Origin: Athripsodes cinereus
Lineage: Eukaryota > Arthropoda > Insecta > Trichoptera > Leptoceridae
Assembly: GCA_947579605.1 (NCBI GenBank)
Contig: OX388317.1
Coordinates: 21,781,384 to 21,845,383 of the forward strand
Direction of reading: 5' to 3'
Length of the DNA: 64,000 nt
The notes under the pieces: model-generated
The model's database searches: none
What the model was told of the DNA's origin: nothing
Seen by the model: only the letters and a program-made list of their open reading frames with translations
Program-made: the position numbers and the translations under genes
In this document: one piece after another, positions 49,360 to 58,750 of the stretch
How positions within the stretch are numbered: position 1 is the stretch's first letter
How the letters are laid out: every line of letters begins with the position of its first letter

Positions 49360-49727
49360 TAGTGATGTAACGAATGTGTGATTTTGGATATTCGCGAATG
49401 CGAATATTTGTTGCCGATATTCGCATAGCGAATATTGACATGCTTAAATTTCTACAATTGCTCAAATATCAAAATTTCTACCCCCCCCCCGCCGCCGTAT
49501 TTTCAAAATGGTATAGGAATTAAAAATATTTAAAAACTCCTCGGTTTTCTTAATAATATTTTCTTGCAGTACCTTTTTCTACAATGTACCGGGTAAGTAT
49601 CTGGTACTTCTACCGAATATTCGTTACTTAATTACCAAAATAATATTCGTAAAACATTCGCATATTTTTTTGCGAATACTTTGAAATATGAGAATATATG
49701 CGAATACGAATATTCGTTACATCACTA
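49360..49727. mobile_element. hAT-type MITE, copy 2 (inverted relative to copy 1)
   Basis: Ends TAGTGATGTAACGAA and TTCGTTACATCACTA. Flanks ACACATAC (49352-49359) and GTACATAC (49728-49735) agree at six of eight positions. Interior is the reverse complement of 3108-3465, including a C-run at about 49482-49490. It abuts the SINE at 49131-49351. Confidence 0.88.
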
Positions 49728-49735
49728 GTACATAC

Positions 49736-51339
49736 ATCATACACTCATACAGTATTGTATTGTAATGTGTCTTCAGTCTTTGTTTCCTGGTGGCTGGTCA
49801 GCAGCTGCGGAGAAGACCTTCGATCTATTCATTTATACGTCTTACTTCCATAATAATATGTAATGATAATATGTATTACATTATTACTTGTTAGGTACAT
49901 GCAATGTAATGAGCTACTACTAATACCAATACATACCTTCCTTATCTATCATAGTTATTATTATTATTATTATTGTATATTTTAGTTTATAGTGTTGTGT
50001 TATGTTGTGATATAGTGAGTGACGTTGCTCTGCGATGGTTTGCGGAAGAACATTACATATTTATGTGTGTGTATGTATGACTATTATAATACGTGTAAGT
50101 GTGTATTAACTTCAAGGCAGTCATGTTGTTGAGTACGTATCATGTACATTGAGTGTAGAATAATGTAATGTAAGATAAGCAGAATTGTACAGAACTTTAT
50201 TATCGTTCACAGAGGCTTAGGTATCATTGTTTTATTATCACTACTTATTATTATGTACTGCTTACAGTGCCTATTGCCTGTTGAATGTTATGTTGTTCCT
50301 TATGTAAACCGTACTGTACACACCTAAAATATTATATATCACACTAACACATATTTATTACGATAGCTAAATAATAATTGATTACTCAAGATGACGGAGC
50401 GTCTATTATTATTATTATATCGATCCTCTAGCTCCATGAACCAGCAACACGAAATTCTAATACCTTACATGTCACGTTAGAGTTTTGAAGCAGTGAGTGT
50501 TATGGTCTACCGATAACTCGAAAAAAATACGTACTTCTAATAATAATTATTCAAATTTTAGAATTTCTTGATTGTGGAATTGAAAGAATATAACTTTCGA
50601 CGGGTATAATAATAATAAAAAAAAAATGATTTTGAAAATTTATCTAATTTATTGGTCTATGTACCTGGGTCATCGATAAATCGTGTGTGTTGGTTGGTTA
50701 CTATATTATGTGTGTACATACGTTAACCATTATTATTATCATCATCTAATATTTTGCACCGAAGGTAGAAAACCAATCGATTCCTCTTTGTATTTTATGT
50801 ACATACATACACATACACTCAATCACTTACTCACACATATTAAAGTGTACAATCAAATCACATGATTAAATAAACCTATTATTGTGTGTGAATTAGCACA
50901 TATTTAAAATATTTACATTTTTCCTATATTACGTTTTATTATTATTATTAAATGGACCAAATATCATATTACTTCTTAAATAAATTAAATAGTTAAAATA
51001 GCAACCTTGCTCTGGAAATCTAAATAGTTTTTCCTGAATGCAGTGAGGCTCTCATCTCATTACTCTGTGTTTGTTATTCGCAGCTGTACGTGTATACAGT
51101 AGGTGCTATTTATTCATACCCACGGCATTTGTTTCCTACAAGTGTATGCGATAAACGTGCGAATCTTCTTCTCCGTACTAACGTTAGTCAAGACATTAAG
51201 GATAAGTGGCATAGCCATCGCTGAATCAAATATGTTAATAATGTATTATACTGATTTTTTACGAATACCTGCATTTGAAAGGACTCCATGAGAGAGGTGC
51301 TATTATCTTTGATTATGTATAACGTATGAGACATGTCAC
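49736..51339. other. Non-coding, no feature recognised
   Basis: AT-rich with (TTA)n near 49950-49970. No gene supported. Confidence 0.35.
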
Positions 51340-51475
51340 ATCTACAGCGATCAAGTGTCCCACCATACCTGAAAGTCTTTATCTTTTCTTCTACATGTTT
51401 GTTTATTATATGCTGTTAGTCTGTTGGCTACCCCGCTTATGGGATATAGGTACCGTGATGGTATATAGGTAGATT
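51340..51475 (+). repeat. SINE-like repeat (family C), 3' part
   Basis: Ends TGGCTACCCCGCTTATGGGA, CCGTGATGGTATA, with a decayed middle. Confidence 0.55.
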
Positions 51476-52210
51476 ATTATTTTTCGTTCATTACTTTATC
51501 CGAACATGTCTCGCTCCTTTATTTATCTTGTCTTACTTGTGCATTGTTCTCAAACAAGTACGTCACTTCTGTAGTTGGTATTTACATCTTAATATTAAAT
51601 TTTATAATATGTATACCTACTTTGTTTCCATTACCAGTTTTAGTTTTTACTAGAACAACAATAGCGTGATTCTGACTTTTTATTGGGTACCTACTTTTCT
51701 ATGCACGTTAACTTTTTATTTCTTGAACTTTATGGGTCGTAATACGCTGTGTAATATAAAAGAGTATGGTAATATTATATACGTGTGTACATTTATAATT
51801 TTGTATATTATACACATACGTACGTAGACAAATTTACATAAATTAGAAATACAAATGAAAAATTGGTGACTAGTCCAATCGAATCGTGGGTCCGAAATGA
51901 CTTCATATCAATCAGTCTTGATTGAATGATTCGAATTTGTTTGGCATATTAAATAATTTTGATGTGAATTAACACAGAACTAATTGGTGATTAGTATAAA
52001 TAGACAAATCCTTACTACAATCAACTGGTTAAACCTTGATTATTACGAACAGTTGTAACTGAAAATTTTAACAAATTTAATTTTCATATCAGAAGCTGAG
52101 ATAAGAGAAAAGTTCGGTGTCTACTGCTACTGACTGACCCATATTTAATTATTTAAATTTTTTGAGGTTCTTAAGTAGGTATATAACATTATAATAATAT
52201 AAAATATATA
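51476..52210. other. Non-coding, no feature recognised
   Basis: AT-rich sequence up to the LINE. Confidence 0.35.
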
Positions 52211-53780
52211 ACATTATAAAAAGTACTAGAGCGGATGGTCTACGAACAAATTTTCCACTATCTTAACCAACATAATTTACTAAATCCCTTGCAATCAGGT
52301 TTCCGTGTACGTCACAGCACCACATCAGCCCTTACTCACATATCAGATGACATTAGACTAGAGATGGATAAAGGAAATCTTACCCTCCTAGTATTGTTGG
52401 ACTTCAGTAATGCGTTCAACTCAGTAGATCATGATGTCCTGATAGGTTACTTAAAAAGACTTAAGTTCGGAGACCCTTGTATCTCCTGGCTTGAATCGTA
52501 TCTCACTGATCGACGACAACGTGTTAAACAATTAGATGAAGTATCCGATTGGGCTAACATTCATACGGGTGTCCCCCAAGGCGGAGTCTTATCACCCCTA
52601 CTCTTTTCGTTGTTTATTGATACAATTTCCACCAACATTACCTGTAAATATCATATGTATGCTGATGATCTACAAATTTATGCACACTTCCCCGCGAACA
52701 ACTGTGCCTCAGGGATCAACCAACTGAATAATGACTTAACATCTATTTTCAATTGGTCCACTGCTAATGGTCTACTCCTCAATCCCTCTAAAACTCAGGC
52801 TATCATTATAGGTAGTAAGCGCAAAATAGATAAACTTTCACATGATGATGTGCCTCCCCTTTCTCTTAGCAATTCAGTTGTGCCGCTAACTAAAACCGTA
52901 AAGAATCTCGGAGTCACATTTGATCAACATCTTTCTTGGTTACCCCACGTGAAAAACGTGAGCAGTAAAATTTTCGCGAGACTGCACTCATTTAAAAGAC
53001 TCCAATCATTTCTTCCTCAAAATACAAAACGCATGATAGCTCAAACATTACTCCTTCCAATCCTATACTACGCAGACTGTACCCTTCCCGATACCTCTGA
53101 GGAACTCAATGGTAAATTGGATAGGTTGCAGAATGCATGTATACGATTTGTGTATGGTTTAAAAAAATATGACCATATTTCCAAATTTCGAGCAGAACTT
53201 AAATGGCCAACATACAAACAATCCCGCGATCTACATATACTCTACTTTCTGTACAACATCCTAAAGCACAATTCCCCTCAATACCTTTTTAAGCGTTTTG
53301 AATACCTGTCTTCACATGGACGTCCTCTGAGATCTCAGAATAACCAGTTACTTGCCGTCCCTGCCCACACCACAACCTTCTTCAGTTCATCATTTACGAC
53401 CCATGCAATTAGAATGTGGAATAATCTACCTTGCAATATTAGAAATTCCTCTACGCTACACGTTTTTAAGAATAGCCTAAAATCCATAGACTTATCCTAA
53501 AAAGTTCCTCCCCGTGCCTTTATCCTTCATTTTATAGTACTTATTAGAGGAAACATGACATATATAATGTTCTACTTAGGACTAAGAATGTAATTAGTTA
53601 TAATTAAATTAAGTATTAACTGTTCACATTTAGTATTAATTACACATTGTCAACATAGTATTACACATTATTTTGGTTAGCTGGAAGATATTGCCTCCAG
53701 GCAATAAGCTCGCCAATTGCTCATGATTTTTTTTTTCTGATCAATAAAGTGTTCTTATTATTATTATTATTATTATTATA
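52211..53780 (+). mobile_element. Young 5'-truncated non-LTR retrotransposon (CR1/Jockey-type)
   Basis: Begins within the reverse-transcriptase domain (first readable residues KVLERMVYEQ) and runs to an ATT-repeat tail (53752-53780). The 3' UTR holds a 7-bp stem-loop at 53689-53706 and an AATAAAG just before the tail. Loss of the 5' part is typical of incomplete reverse transcription. An undamaged reading frame suggests recent insertion. It lies in the same orientation as the ZFAND gene. Confidence 0.9.
52235..53500 (+). CDS. LINE reverse transcriptase, C-terminal part, intact frame
   Basis: 421 codons without a stop; the frame is open a little further upstream (VLERM), so the ATG is internal and the protein is N-terminally truncated. 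RNA-directed DNA polymerase motifs in order: finger region LNPLQSGFRVRHST (about residue 16), motif A LLVLLDFSNAFNSVDH (about 50), motif B GVPQGGVLSPLLF (about 112), catalytic motif C YADDLQIY (about 142), then the thumb LGVTFDQHLSW and a C-terminal region with RMWNNLP. The CR1/L2/Jockey group of non-LTR elements has this architecture. The endonuclease and ORF1 are missing, so it cannot move by itself. In motif A the second acidic position is N (AFN rather than AFD). Confidence 0.93.
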   Translation: MVYEQIFHYLNQHNLLNPLQSGFRVRHSTTSALTHISDDIRLEMDKGNLTLLVLLDFSNAFNSVDHDVLIGYLKRLKFGDPCISWLESYLTDRRQRVKQLDEVSDWANIHTGVPQGGVLSPLLFSLFIDTISTNITCKYHMYADDLQIYAHFPANNCASGINQLNNDLTSIFNWSTANGLLLNPSKTQAIIIGSKRKIDKLSHDDVPPLSLSNSVVPLTKTVKNLGVTFDQHLSWLPHVKNVSSKIFARLHSFKRLQSFLPQNTKRMIAQTLLLPILYYADCTLPDTSEELNGKLDRLQNACIRFVYGLKKYDHISKFRAELKWPTYKQSRDLHILYFLYNILKHNSPQYLFKRFEYLSSHGRPLRSQNNQLLAVPAHTTTFFSSSFTTHAIRMWNNLPCNIRNSSTLHVFKNSLKSIDLS

Positions 53781-54791
53781 ATATAATATACATTTCTTTA
53801 TATTTTATATTGGCTGTAATGTTACCACCTGCAAATGAAGTTGGAAAACACTTTTGGAAATTATTACTGTTTTATATAATGTTCTAATTTATAATCGATA
53901 ACTAAGATTTATATTTTAACTTTATGAGGGTGTTGTCCGACTGTATAGCTACATTTAGTAAAGTGGAGTAGGTAACCATAGCACATTAGGTAGGTATTTC
54001 TATACATTACACACCTGGCGCATTGTACAGTCAGTGTGCATGTGTTTGAAATGAAGAAGCATGGGTAATGTGCTGCCGTTGCTGCTCACTATTGCCTATG
54101 TACTGGTTAGAAAGAGATATGTGTATACACGTTATTATAGCGGCGAAGAGGGGAGCATAAACCGACCTTGTGCCCCTCTCCTTCCCTCTTCATGCACAGA
54201 TACACATACATAGACACACCTGCCGCTATGCCTTCCTGCCTCACGCACACTCGCACAGCTGTTCTGTAGGTACCTGCCTGAACACTATTATTATAGTATA
54301 GTGTCTTGTCTTACATTGTCTGTTCATATGGTGGACTAATACAATGAATACAACATACATACAGAGCTAATTTGAGGTATCTTGGCAGAACAGACATACA
54401 CCTTCAGCTAGGGACAATATACCTAATGGTTTGTTTTAAGAGTGAAATGATATTTCCTACCATGCGAGTACTCTAATTTGTGACCTCCTCTTATGTTACT
54501 ACTAAATAAGGAGCAAATGTTATTGTCACCAATTATACATTATAGTTACCAACCACTTTTTCTCACTTGATGCACTTTTAATTTTAAATTCAACTGAGAA
54601 TAATGTAGGCACGCGTCTTTTGTTTGTTGAATTTAAATAAATCGAAATTTGTTTATATCTGTTGCTATACAAAGTTTTTGATAAAATTTTTATCTATTTT
54701 TTGATATAAATTTAATTGTAACATGTTAGAAATGCTGGTTAATAATAGTGCAGTGATGACAATTGGACTAATTGAGCGACTTTTTTTGCAG
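53781..54791. other. Intron end upstream of the ZFAND exon
   Basis: Contains a C-rich islet at about 54150-54280 (TGTGCCCCTCTCCTTCCC). The last bases are a pyrimidine tract and acceptor, GACTTTTTTTGCAG (AG 54790-54791). Confidence 0.5.
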
Positions 54792-55129
54792 ATTCTTGGA
54801 AGGATCCTTGAAGGACTGAGGTGAACACACTGTGGCTGTGTTGCGCTGTGCCCTGCACTTCCAAGTAACGCTGGTACACACCATCAGGAGAGTGTCAGTT
54901 TGAGTGTGAAGTGTTTTGTGGTGGTGGCACATGAGAATAAGGATAAGGTAACTCATGACTTCCTAGTGGAGAAGTGCAGTGCAGTGCAGTGCAACTGTAT
55001 CATACCAAGTAGTAGAGTGGTTGGTGTTGTGGGAGAGACCACTTGTAGTAGAGGACTAGTAACAAATAAATATTAATATTAGTGTTGTGATATACATAGT
55101 TGTGGTGTGTAAATAAATATATAATCAAT
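54792..55129 (+). other. Zfand5/6: ZFAND5/6-like gene: 5' untranslated part of the exon
   Basis: Follows the acceptor at 54790-54791 and runs to the ATG at 55130. It carries two short upstream frames, 54931-54951 (six codons and stop) and 54955-54966 (three codons and stop), that could dampen translation. It also has a GCAGT repeat around 54975-54995. AATATATAATCAATATGG precedes the start codon. Since it begins with a splice site, a 5' exon must exist further upstream. Confidence 0.65.
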
Positions 55130-55228
55130 ATGGAGCGTGAATCAAATCCAATGGAAGCACTCTGCAGATCAGGATGTGGCTTCTATGGCAATCCTGCCAC
55201 AGATGGATTATGTTCTGTCTGTTTTAAG
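55130..55228 (+). CDS. Zfand5/6: ZFAND5/6-like protein, exon with A20 zinc finger
   Basis: Encodes the first 33 residues, [15 protein letters not shown] and onward. The A20 finger has ligands Cys12, Cys16, Cys28 and Cys31 (C-x3-C-x11-C-x2-C) with the family's GCGFYGNP core and LCSVCFK end. A20/AN1 proteins of this type bind ubiquitin through A20 and link ubiquitinated clients to the proteasome; in mammals ZFAND5 and ZFAND6 do this in the cytosol. The start is chosen because the N-terminus MERESNPM resembles insect orthologues and the upstream sequence has stops. The exon ends in phase 0 at AAG with donor GTAAAT (55229). The next coding exon is 5.2 kb away at 60474. The AN1 finger is outside the window. 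Confidence 0.93.
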
Positions 55229-55718
55229 GTAAATATCATTATTACTTTACATACTAATATTACAATAAACGTTTCCCCGTTTACAACATCCATATTCATT
55301 GTCTTATTATTTGTGTTATGGAAAAGATAAAATATACATTCATTAATTAATGTGTTGTGATATTTTCCTTTGTTGTCTGCATTTAATCAGTCTACTCTTA
55401 TCACAAAGCCCGAATATTTTTGTCTAAGTATATTTTTTGAGATTCCTGGCCAAAATTATTATGCTTATACATGTAATAATACACACACTCTGTTCATAAT
55501 ACATTCCATGCATATATAATTATTATTATTAATTAATCCAGTGTGTATACTTTCACCCTTGTTACTATTGAATATTACACTTTTTCAATCAAGAAAGACT
55601 GAATCAATACATACAAAATACTTACCTCAAACTATTACATATTATTAGAATGTAGGACTATACAACTTACTGAAGAAACATAAGTAGTTGTTTAAATTTT
55701 TTGTTTCTACCGGGTGCT
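55229..55718. other. Intron, no feature recognised
   Basis: AT-rich start of the 5.2-kb intron between the A20 and linker exons. Confidence 0.6.
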
Positions 55719-56160
55719 GCAAATTACTTTACTTACTTACTGCTAGCCCTCTTCTCTCCACTGCTGGATATAGGCCTCTTCAAAACTTTTCCACACTTTC
55801 CTATCTCGAGCAAGACGATACCACTGTTTTACCATCATCTGGACAATATCGTCAACCCATCTTTTTTGGGGTCTTCCTACGCTTCTTTTGTCCTCCCGCA
55901 GTTTCCATTCAAGAATTCTGGAAGTCCAACTGCCATCCTCTCGTCTTACCACATGACCAGCCCATTGCCATTTCAGCTTGCAGACTGTATCAACAACGTC
56001 AACGACTTTTGTCTTTTGTCGGATGGTTTCATTTCTTATTTTGTCTCTCAAGCTGATACCTAGCATTTGTCTCTCCATGGCACGCTGTACACACCTCAGT
56101 TTTCGTTTGCTCGCAAGTGTTAGCATCATAGTTTCTAGCCCATTACAGCAAATTACTTTA
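55719..56160 (-). pseudogene. 5'-truncated RTE-like LINE fragment with 13-bp target duplication
   Basis: The insert 55732-56147 is flanked by GCAAATTACTTTA at 55719-55731 and 56148-56160. On the minus strand it encodes about 128 residues without a stop: RAMERQMLGISLRDKIRNE, KLKWQWAGHVVRRED, KRSVGRPQKRWVDDI and KSFEEAYIQQWREEG. This is the C-terminal end of RTE-like endonuclease-reverse transcriptases common in Lepidoptera. A short (GTAA)-type tail faces the left end. The target duplication, tail and truncation show target-primed insertion into the ZFAND intron. Confidence 0.88.
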
Positions 56161-56824
56161 TTGGATATAAACTAAAAAACTTTTTTATTTTGTCTTATTT
56201 GTATATTTTTTTTGAGACATCTTTTGTTTTTTTATTTGGGATATGAGACAAACAATGTTTTAAGAAAATTAAATATGTTTCTAACTATTTGTAGTAGACT
56301 AAATGCCTCTCCCTTACTGATGATGAATAATACAGTAAAACTTGTTTTTTGCTTTGTTGGGATCCAGTATGAATTTATACCAGCTGTGCACCAATACAGT
56401 GTTTAATAAATTCACTGTACAATTTTAGATAGTCAGAAGTCAGTCAATTATTGAGTTAGAATATATTTTAATTCCTTGTTCCTCTCTCAAACATGAATTG
56501 TGTTGCTGAAAGGGCATATTTTGTATCCCATATATTTTACATGGGTAGCAATGTCAACTTTGAGAAAAAATACACAATGTTTCATAACTATCAATGTAAA
56601 CAGAACTCTCCAATAGTAATAGTATTCTATTTTATTCTAAGAGACCAATCACTTGTTTCCTTTAAGGTTTCTTTTATATTCATCTTTTGTTTTCTAGATT
56701 ATGATAAGGGTTTTTATTAAGTAAATAAGTCTGTGAATCATGTTTGTTGTGATTGTTATCAACATGGCAAATTATTGTTTTTTTTTTTAAAGACGTACAG
56801 TTTCAGTAGTATTATTCGCGTCTC
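56161..56824. other. Intron, no feature recognised
   Basis: AT-rich; short frames only. Confidence 0.5.
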
Positions 56825-56857
56825 AGTAGTATTCGCGTCTCAGATGCGAATACTACT
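56825..56857. repeat. 12-bp perfect stem-loop before the ORF1-like frame
   Basis: AGTAGTATTCGC (56825-56836) pairs perfectly with GCGAATACTACT (56846-56857) across nine bases. A further CAGTAGTATTATTCGCG lies just upstream as a partial direct repeat. Could be a terminal or subterminal feature of the unit that carries the next frame. Confidence 0.7.
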
Positions 56858-56930
56858 AGAATAATCGCGTCCATGAAATAATTTTTTAAAATCAATTTTA
56901 ATTAGCGACGGCAGTAAAAAGTTGTTAAAT

Positions 56931-57596
56931 ATGGACTCAGGGGATACCAAAATGCTGAAGTCTTATTTTCATCAAAAACTGGCAGACCTTGAGGGCCGAA
57001 TCAACACTTGCGGCTGCGGCGGTACATCGGTTGATACAATTGCGGAATTCGCCTCCTTCAAAAAGACAATTGAAAAGCGTTTGGAGTCACTGGAGACGAG
57101 GGTGGAGGCCATGGAGCTTAGGACCAGCAAATTGGAGGATCGTGTGGAGGATTTGGAGAAGTCTCGTTGACGAAAAACTTTAATTCTACACGGTGCCCCT
57201 GAGGAGAAAAGTGCAGAAACAGCAATAAAAGAAACACCATTGTCAATTGATCCCACCACTATTAAGGAAATTCGCAGGATTGGTATCAAGAGAGATAAAC
57301 CCAGGCCAATAATCATAAGGTTCCACACATTCCAGATAAAGATCGACGTTTGGAGCAGAAAAACGACACTTAAAAAAACAAAATGGCTGTTAACAGAGTC
57401 TCTCACTCCGAGAACCCTCACAATGTTTACAGAGGCTAAAAGTAAAATGGGTGTCAAAAACTGTTGGACGATGAATGGAGATGTATATATAAAGCTACCC
57501 GATAACAGCAAGAAGAAAATTTCAAGACTATGTGACCTGGATGACACCAGTCTTGTTGAGGAAAGAAGACAGCTGAGGTCACGGTCAAACAAATAG
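56931..57596 (+). pseudogene. ORF1/FP25-like protein with one in-frame stop
   Basis: A continuous frame of about 221 codons is interrupted only by a TGA at 57168-57170. First part (from MDSGDTKMLKSYF): two cysteines (CGCGG), then a coiled coil FKKTIEKRLESLETRVEAME and KLEDRVEDLEK. After the stop the same frame continues RKTLILHGAPEE, DPTTIKEIRRIGI, RPIIIRF, then a LTPRTLTMFTEAKSKMG and KNCWTMNGDVYIKL tail. Coiled coil plus RRKTLILHG, IRRIG and RPI-I-F blocks match the ORF1/FP25-like proteins encoded by insect LINEs and by baculovirus few-polyhedra genes. The arginine pair before KTLILHG suggests the TGA was CGA (one C-to-T change). No reverse transcriptase follows. Probably a transposon-derived relic in the intron; a domesticated gene is less likely with the stop. 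Confidence 0.72.
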
Positions 57597-57989
57597 TTTC
57601 TTTCTAAATTGTAATACAATTTAGATTAGGAAAAAACGTACCTAAATAAAAATATGAATTTATGACAAATAATTATACATTTTTAACTAGAAAATTAACC
57701 GTAAATGTAACCATTTCGTAGACATTCTTGACACTCCCTTTGAAGCATCCATCTTCTTAATTTTATCTTTGTTCTTGAGAATAGTGCAGATACTTGATGT
57801 TGACCGTAGTATGCGCGCGTATGTGCGTGCTAAAAAAATAATATCAATACAAATTTTGAAAGAATGGGTTGATCACATGCGAAACCAAGGCGCTAATGGA
57901 GCGAGTGCTAAACACAGACTGATGTACTGGCGAGGAAGTCCCTGTTCACAAGGTCACAAGTGAATGTCGTGACAAAGGGACTTACCTAC
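57597..57989. other. Intron, no clear feature
   Basis: A 64-codon + frame at 57769-57963 is polar but unrecognised. It lies next to the pogo-like end and may be a remnant of it. Confidence 0.35.
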
Positions 57990-58097
57990 CCTTTCTATGT
58001 AACTCGTTATGCGAAATATCGCTCGTTATGGGAGCAACTTTTTCACATTTTTTTTTGCTCGTTATGCGAATTACCCGTTATGAGAGGTTCCACTGTA
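57990..58097. mobile_element. Pogo/Tigger-like transposon end
   Basis: The right boundary reads CGTTATGAGAGGTTCCACTG then TA (58096-58097), the reverse complement of the CAGTGGAACCTCTCATAACG type of terminal repeat seen in insect pogo-like elements. CTCGTTATG repeats near 58003, 58022 and 58058. The left end and a transposase are not identified. It adjoins the SINE that follows. Confidence 0.5.
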
Positions 58098-58245
58098 TCT
58101 GGGTTTTTGTTACTAACCCAAATACAACCTTATACACCTTTCACAGTAAGCTAAAAGCTTGTGTCATGAAAGGGGAGTTTGCCGGCACCTGGGATCGAAC
58201 CGCTAAAGGTCGAGACTACCACCAGGCTACCGACAAACTCTTTGC
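58098..58245 (-). repeat. tRNA-derived SINE (family A) with a damaged tRNA head
   Basis: Tail hairpin TGGGTTTTTGTTACTAACCCA, body with GCTAAAAGCTTGTGTC, CCGGCACCTGGGATCGAACC, then a deletion of about 20 bases in the tRNA-like part before GAGACTACCACCAGGCTACC. Confidence 0.82.
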
Positions 58246-58379
58246 TATCAATATTTTAAATCCTGTACTGTTTGATGACCCCACTTAGAAGTCTCTTTGT
58301 GAAGTGACAAACTATTGACAAAGCACTCTACTTCCATAATTTTTAGGCAAGGATTGGACATAAAATTGGCATTGTAAAA

Positions 58380-58750
58380 GTTATTACCATTTATTAAAAT
58401 AATTATTAGAAGAACGTACGGATGCAAGAAGAGTGTTGTGGATAGAATGCGTGTAAATAAATTAGGGTGATTTGGACATGTGGAACGAATGGATGGAGAA
58501 AGAATGACAAAGAGTTTATACTTGTCTGAAAAAAGGGTGTGAGGAAGCGCGGGCGTCCGAGAACTACGTAGCTTGGTCACGTGAATCAAATTCTCAAGGA
58601 CGGCTGTCTATTGAGTAAGAGAAATCGATGTGTGTGTGTGTGTGAGAGATTGCATGAATGCAGAAGAAGCGAAAATAGTATGTATGTCAGATCTATAATT
58701 TGTTCTGTTCTCTCTGCCTACCTCACGTGGGATGCGGTGTAAAGGTATAG
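58380..58750 (+). pseudogene. Non-LTR retrotransposon C-terminal fragment
   Basis: With frame changes and stops, the translation contains FGHVERMDGERMTKSLYLSE, AGVRELRSLV, RDCMNAEEAKIVCM and VLSAYLTWD. These follow the tail of RTE-like LINE polyproteins (WFGHVERMDEERMTK, then CM-VEEAR-VC, then SAYP). It is the same family as the minus-strand fragment at 5615-5925. A (GT)n run at 58629-58644 lies within. Confidence 0.75.

Noticed and set aside
6401..54791. Known conserved insect microRNA hairpins
   Set aside because: I looked by eye for several familiar seeds (for example let-7, miR-1, miR-8, miR-184, miR-193, miR-276) and saw no convincing match. A computed search would be needed to exclude them.
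56972..57619. 215-codon minus-strand open frame
   Set aside because: Shadow of the ORF1/FP25-like frame on the + strand; no domain in the minus reading.
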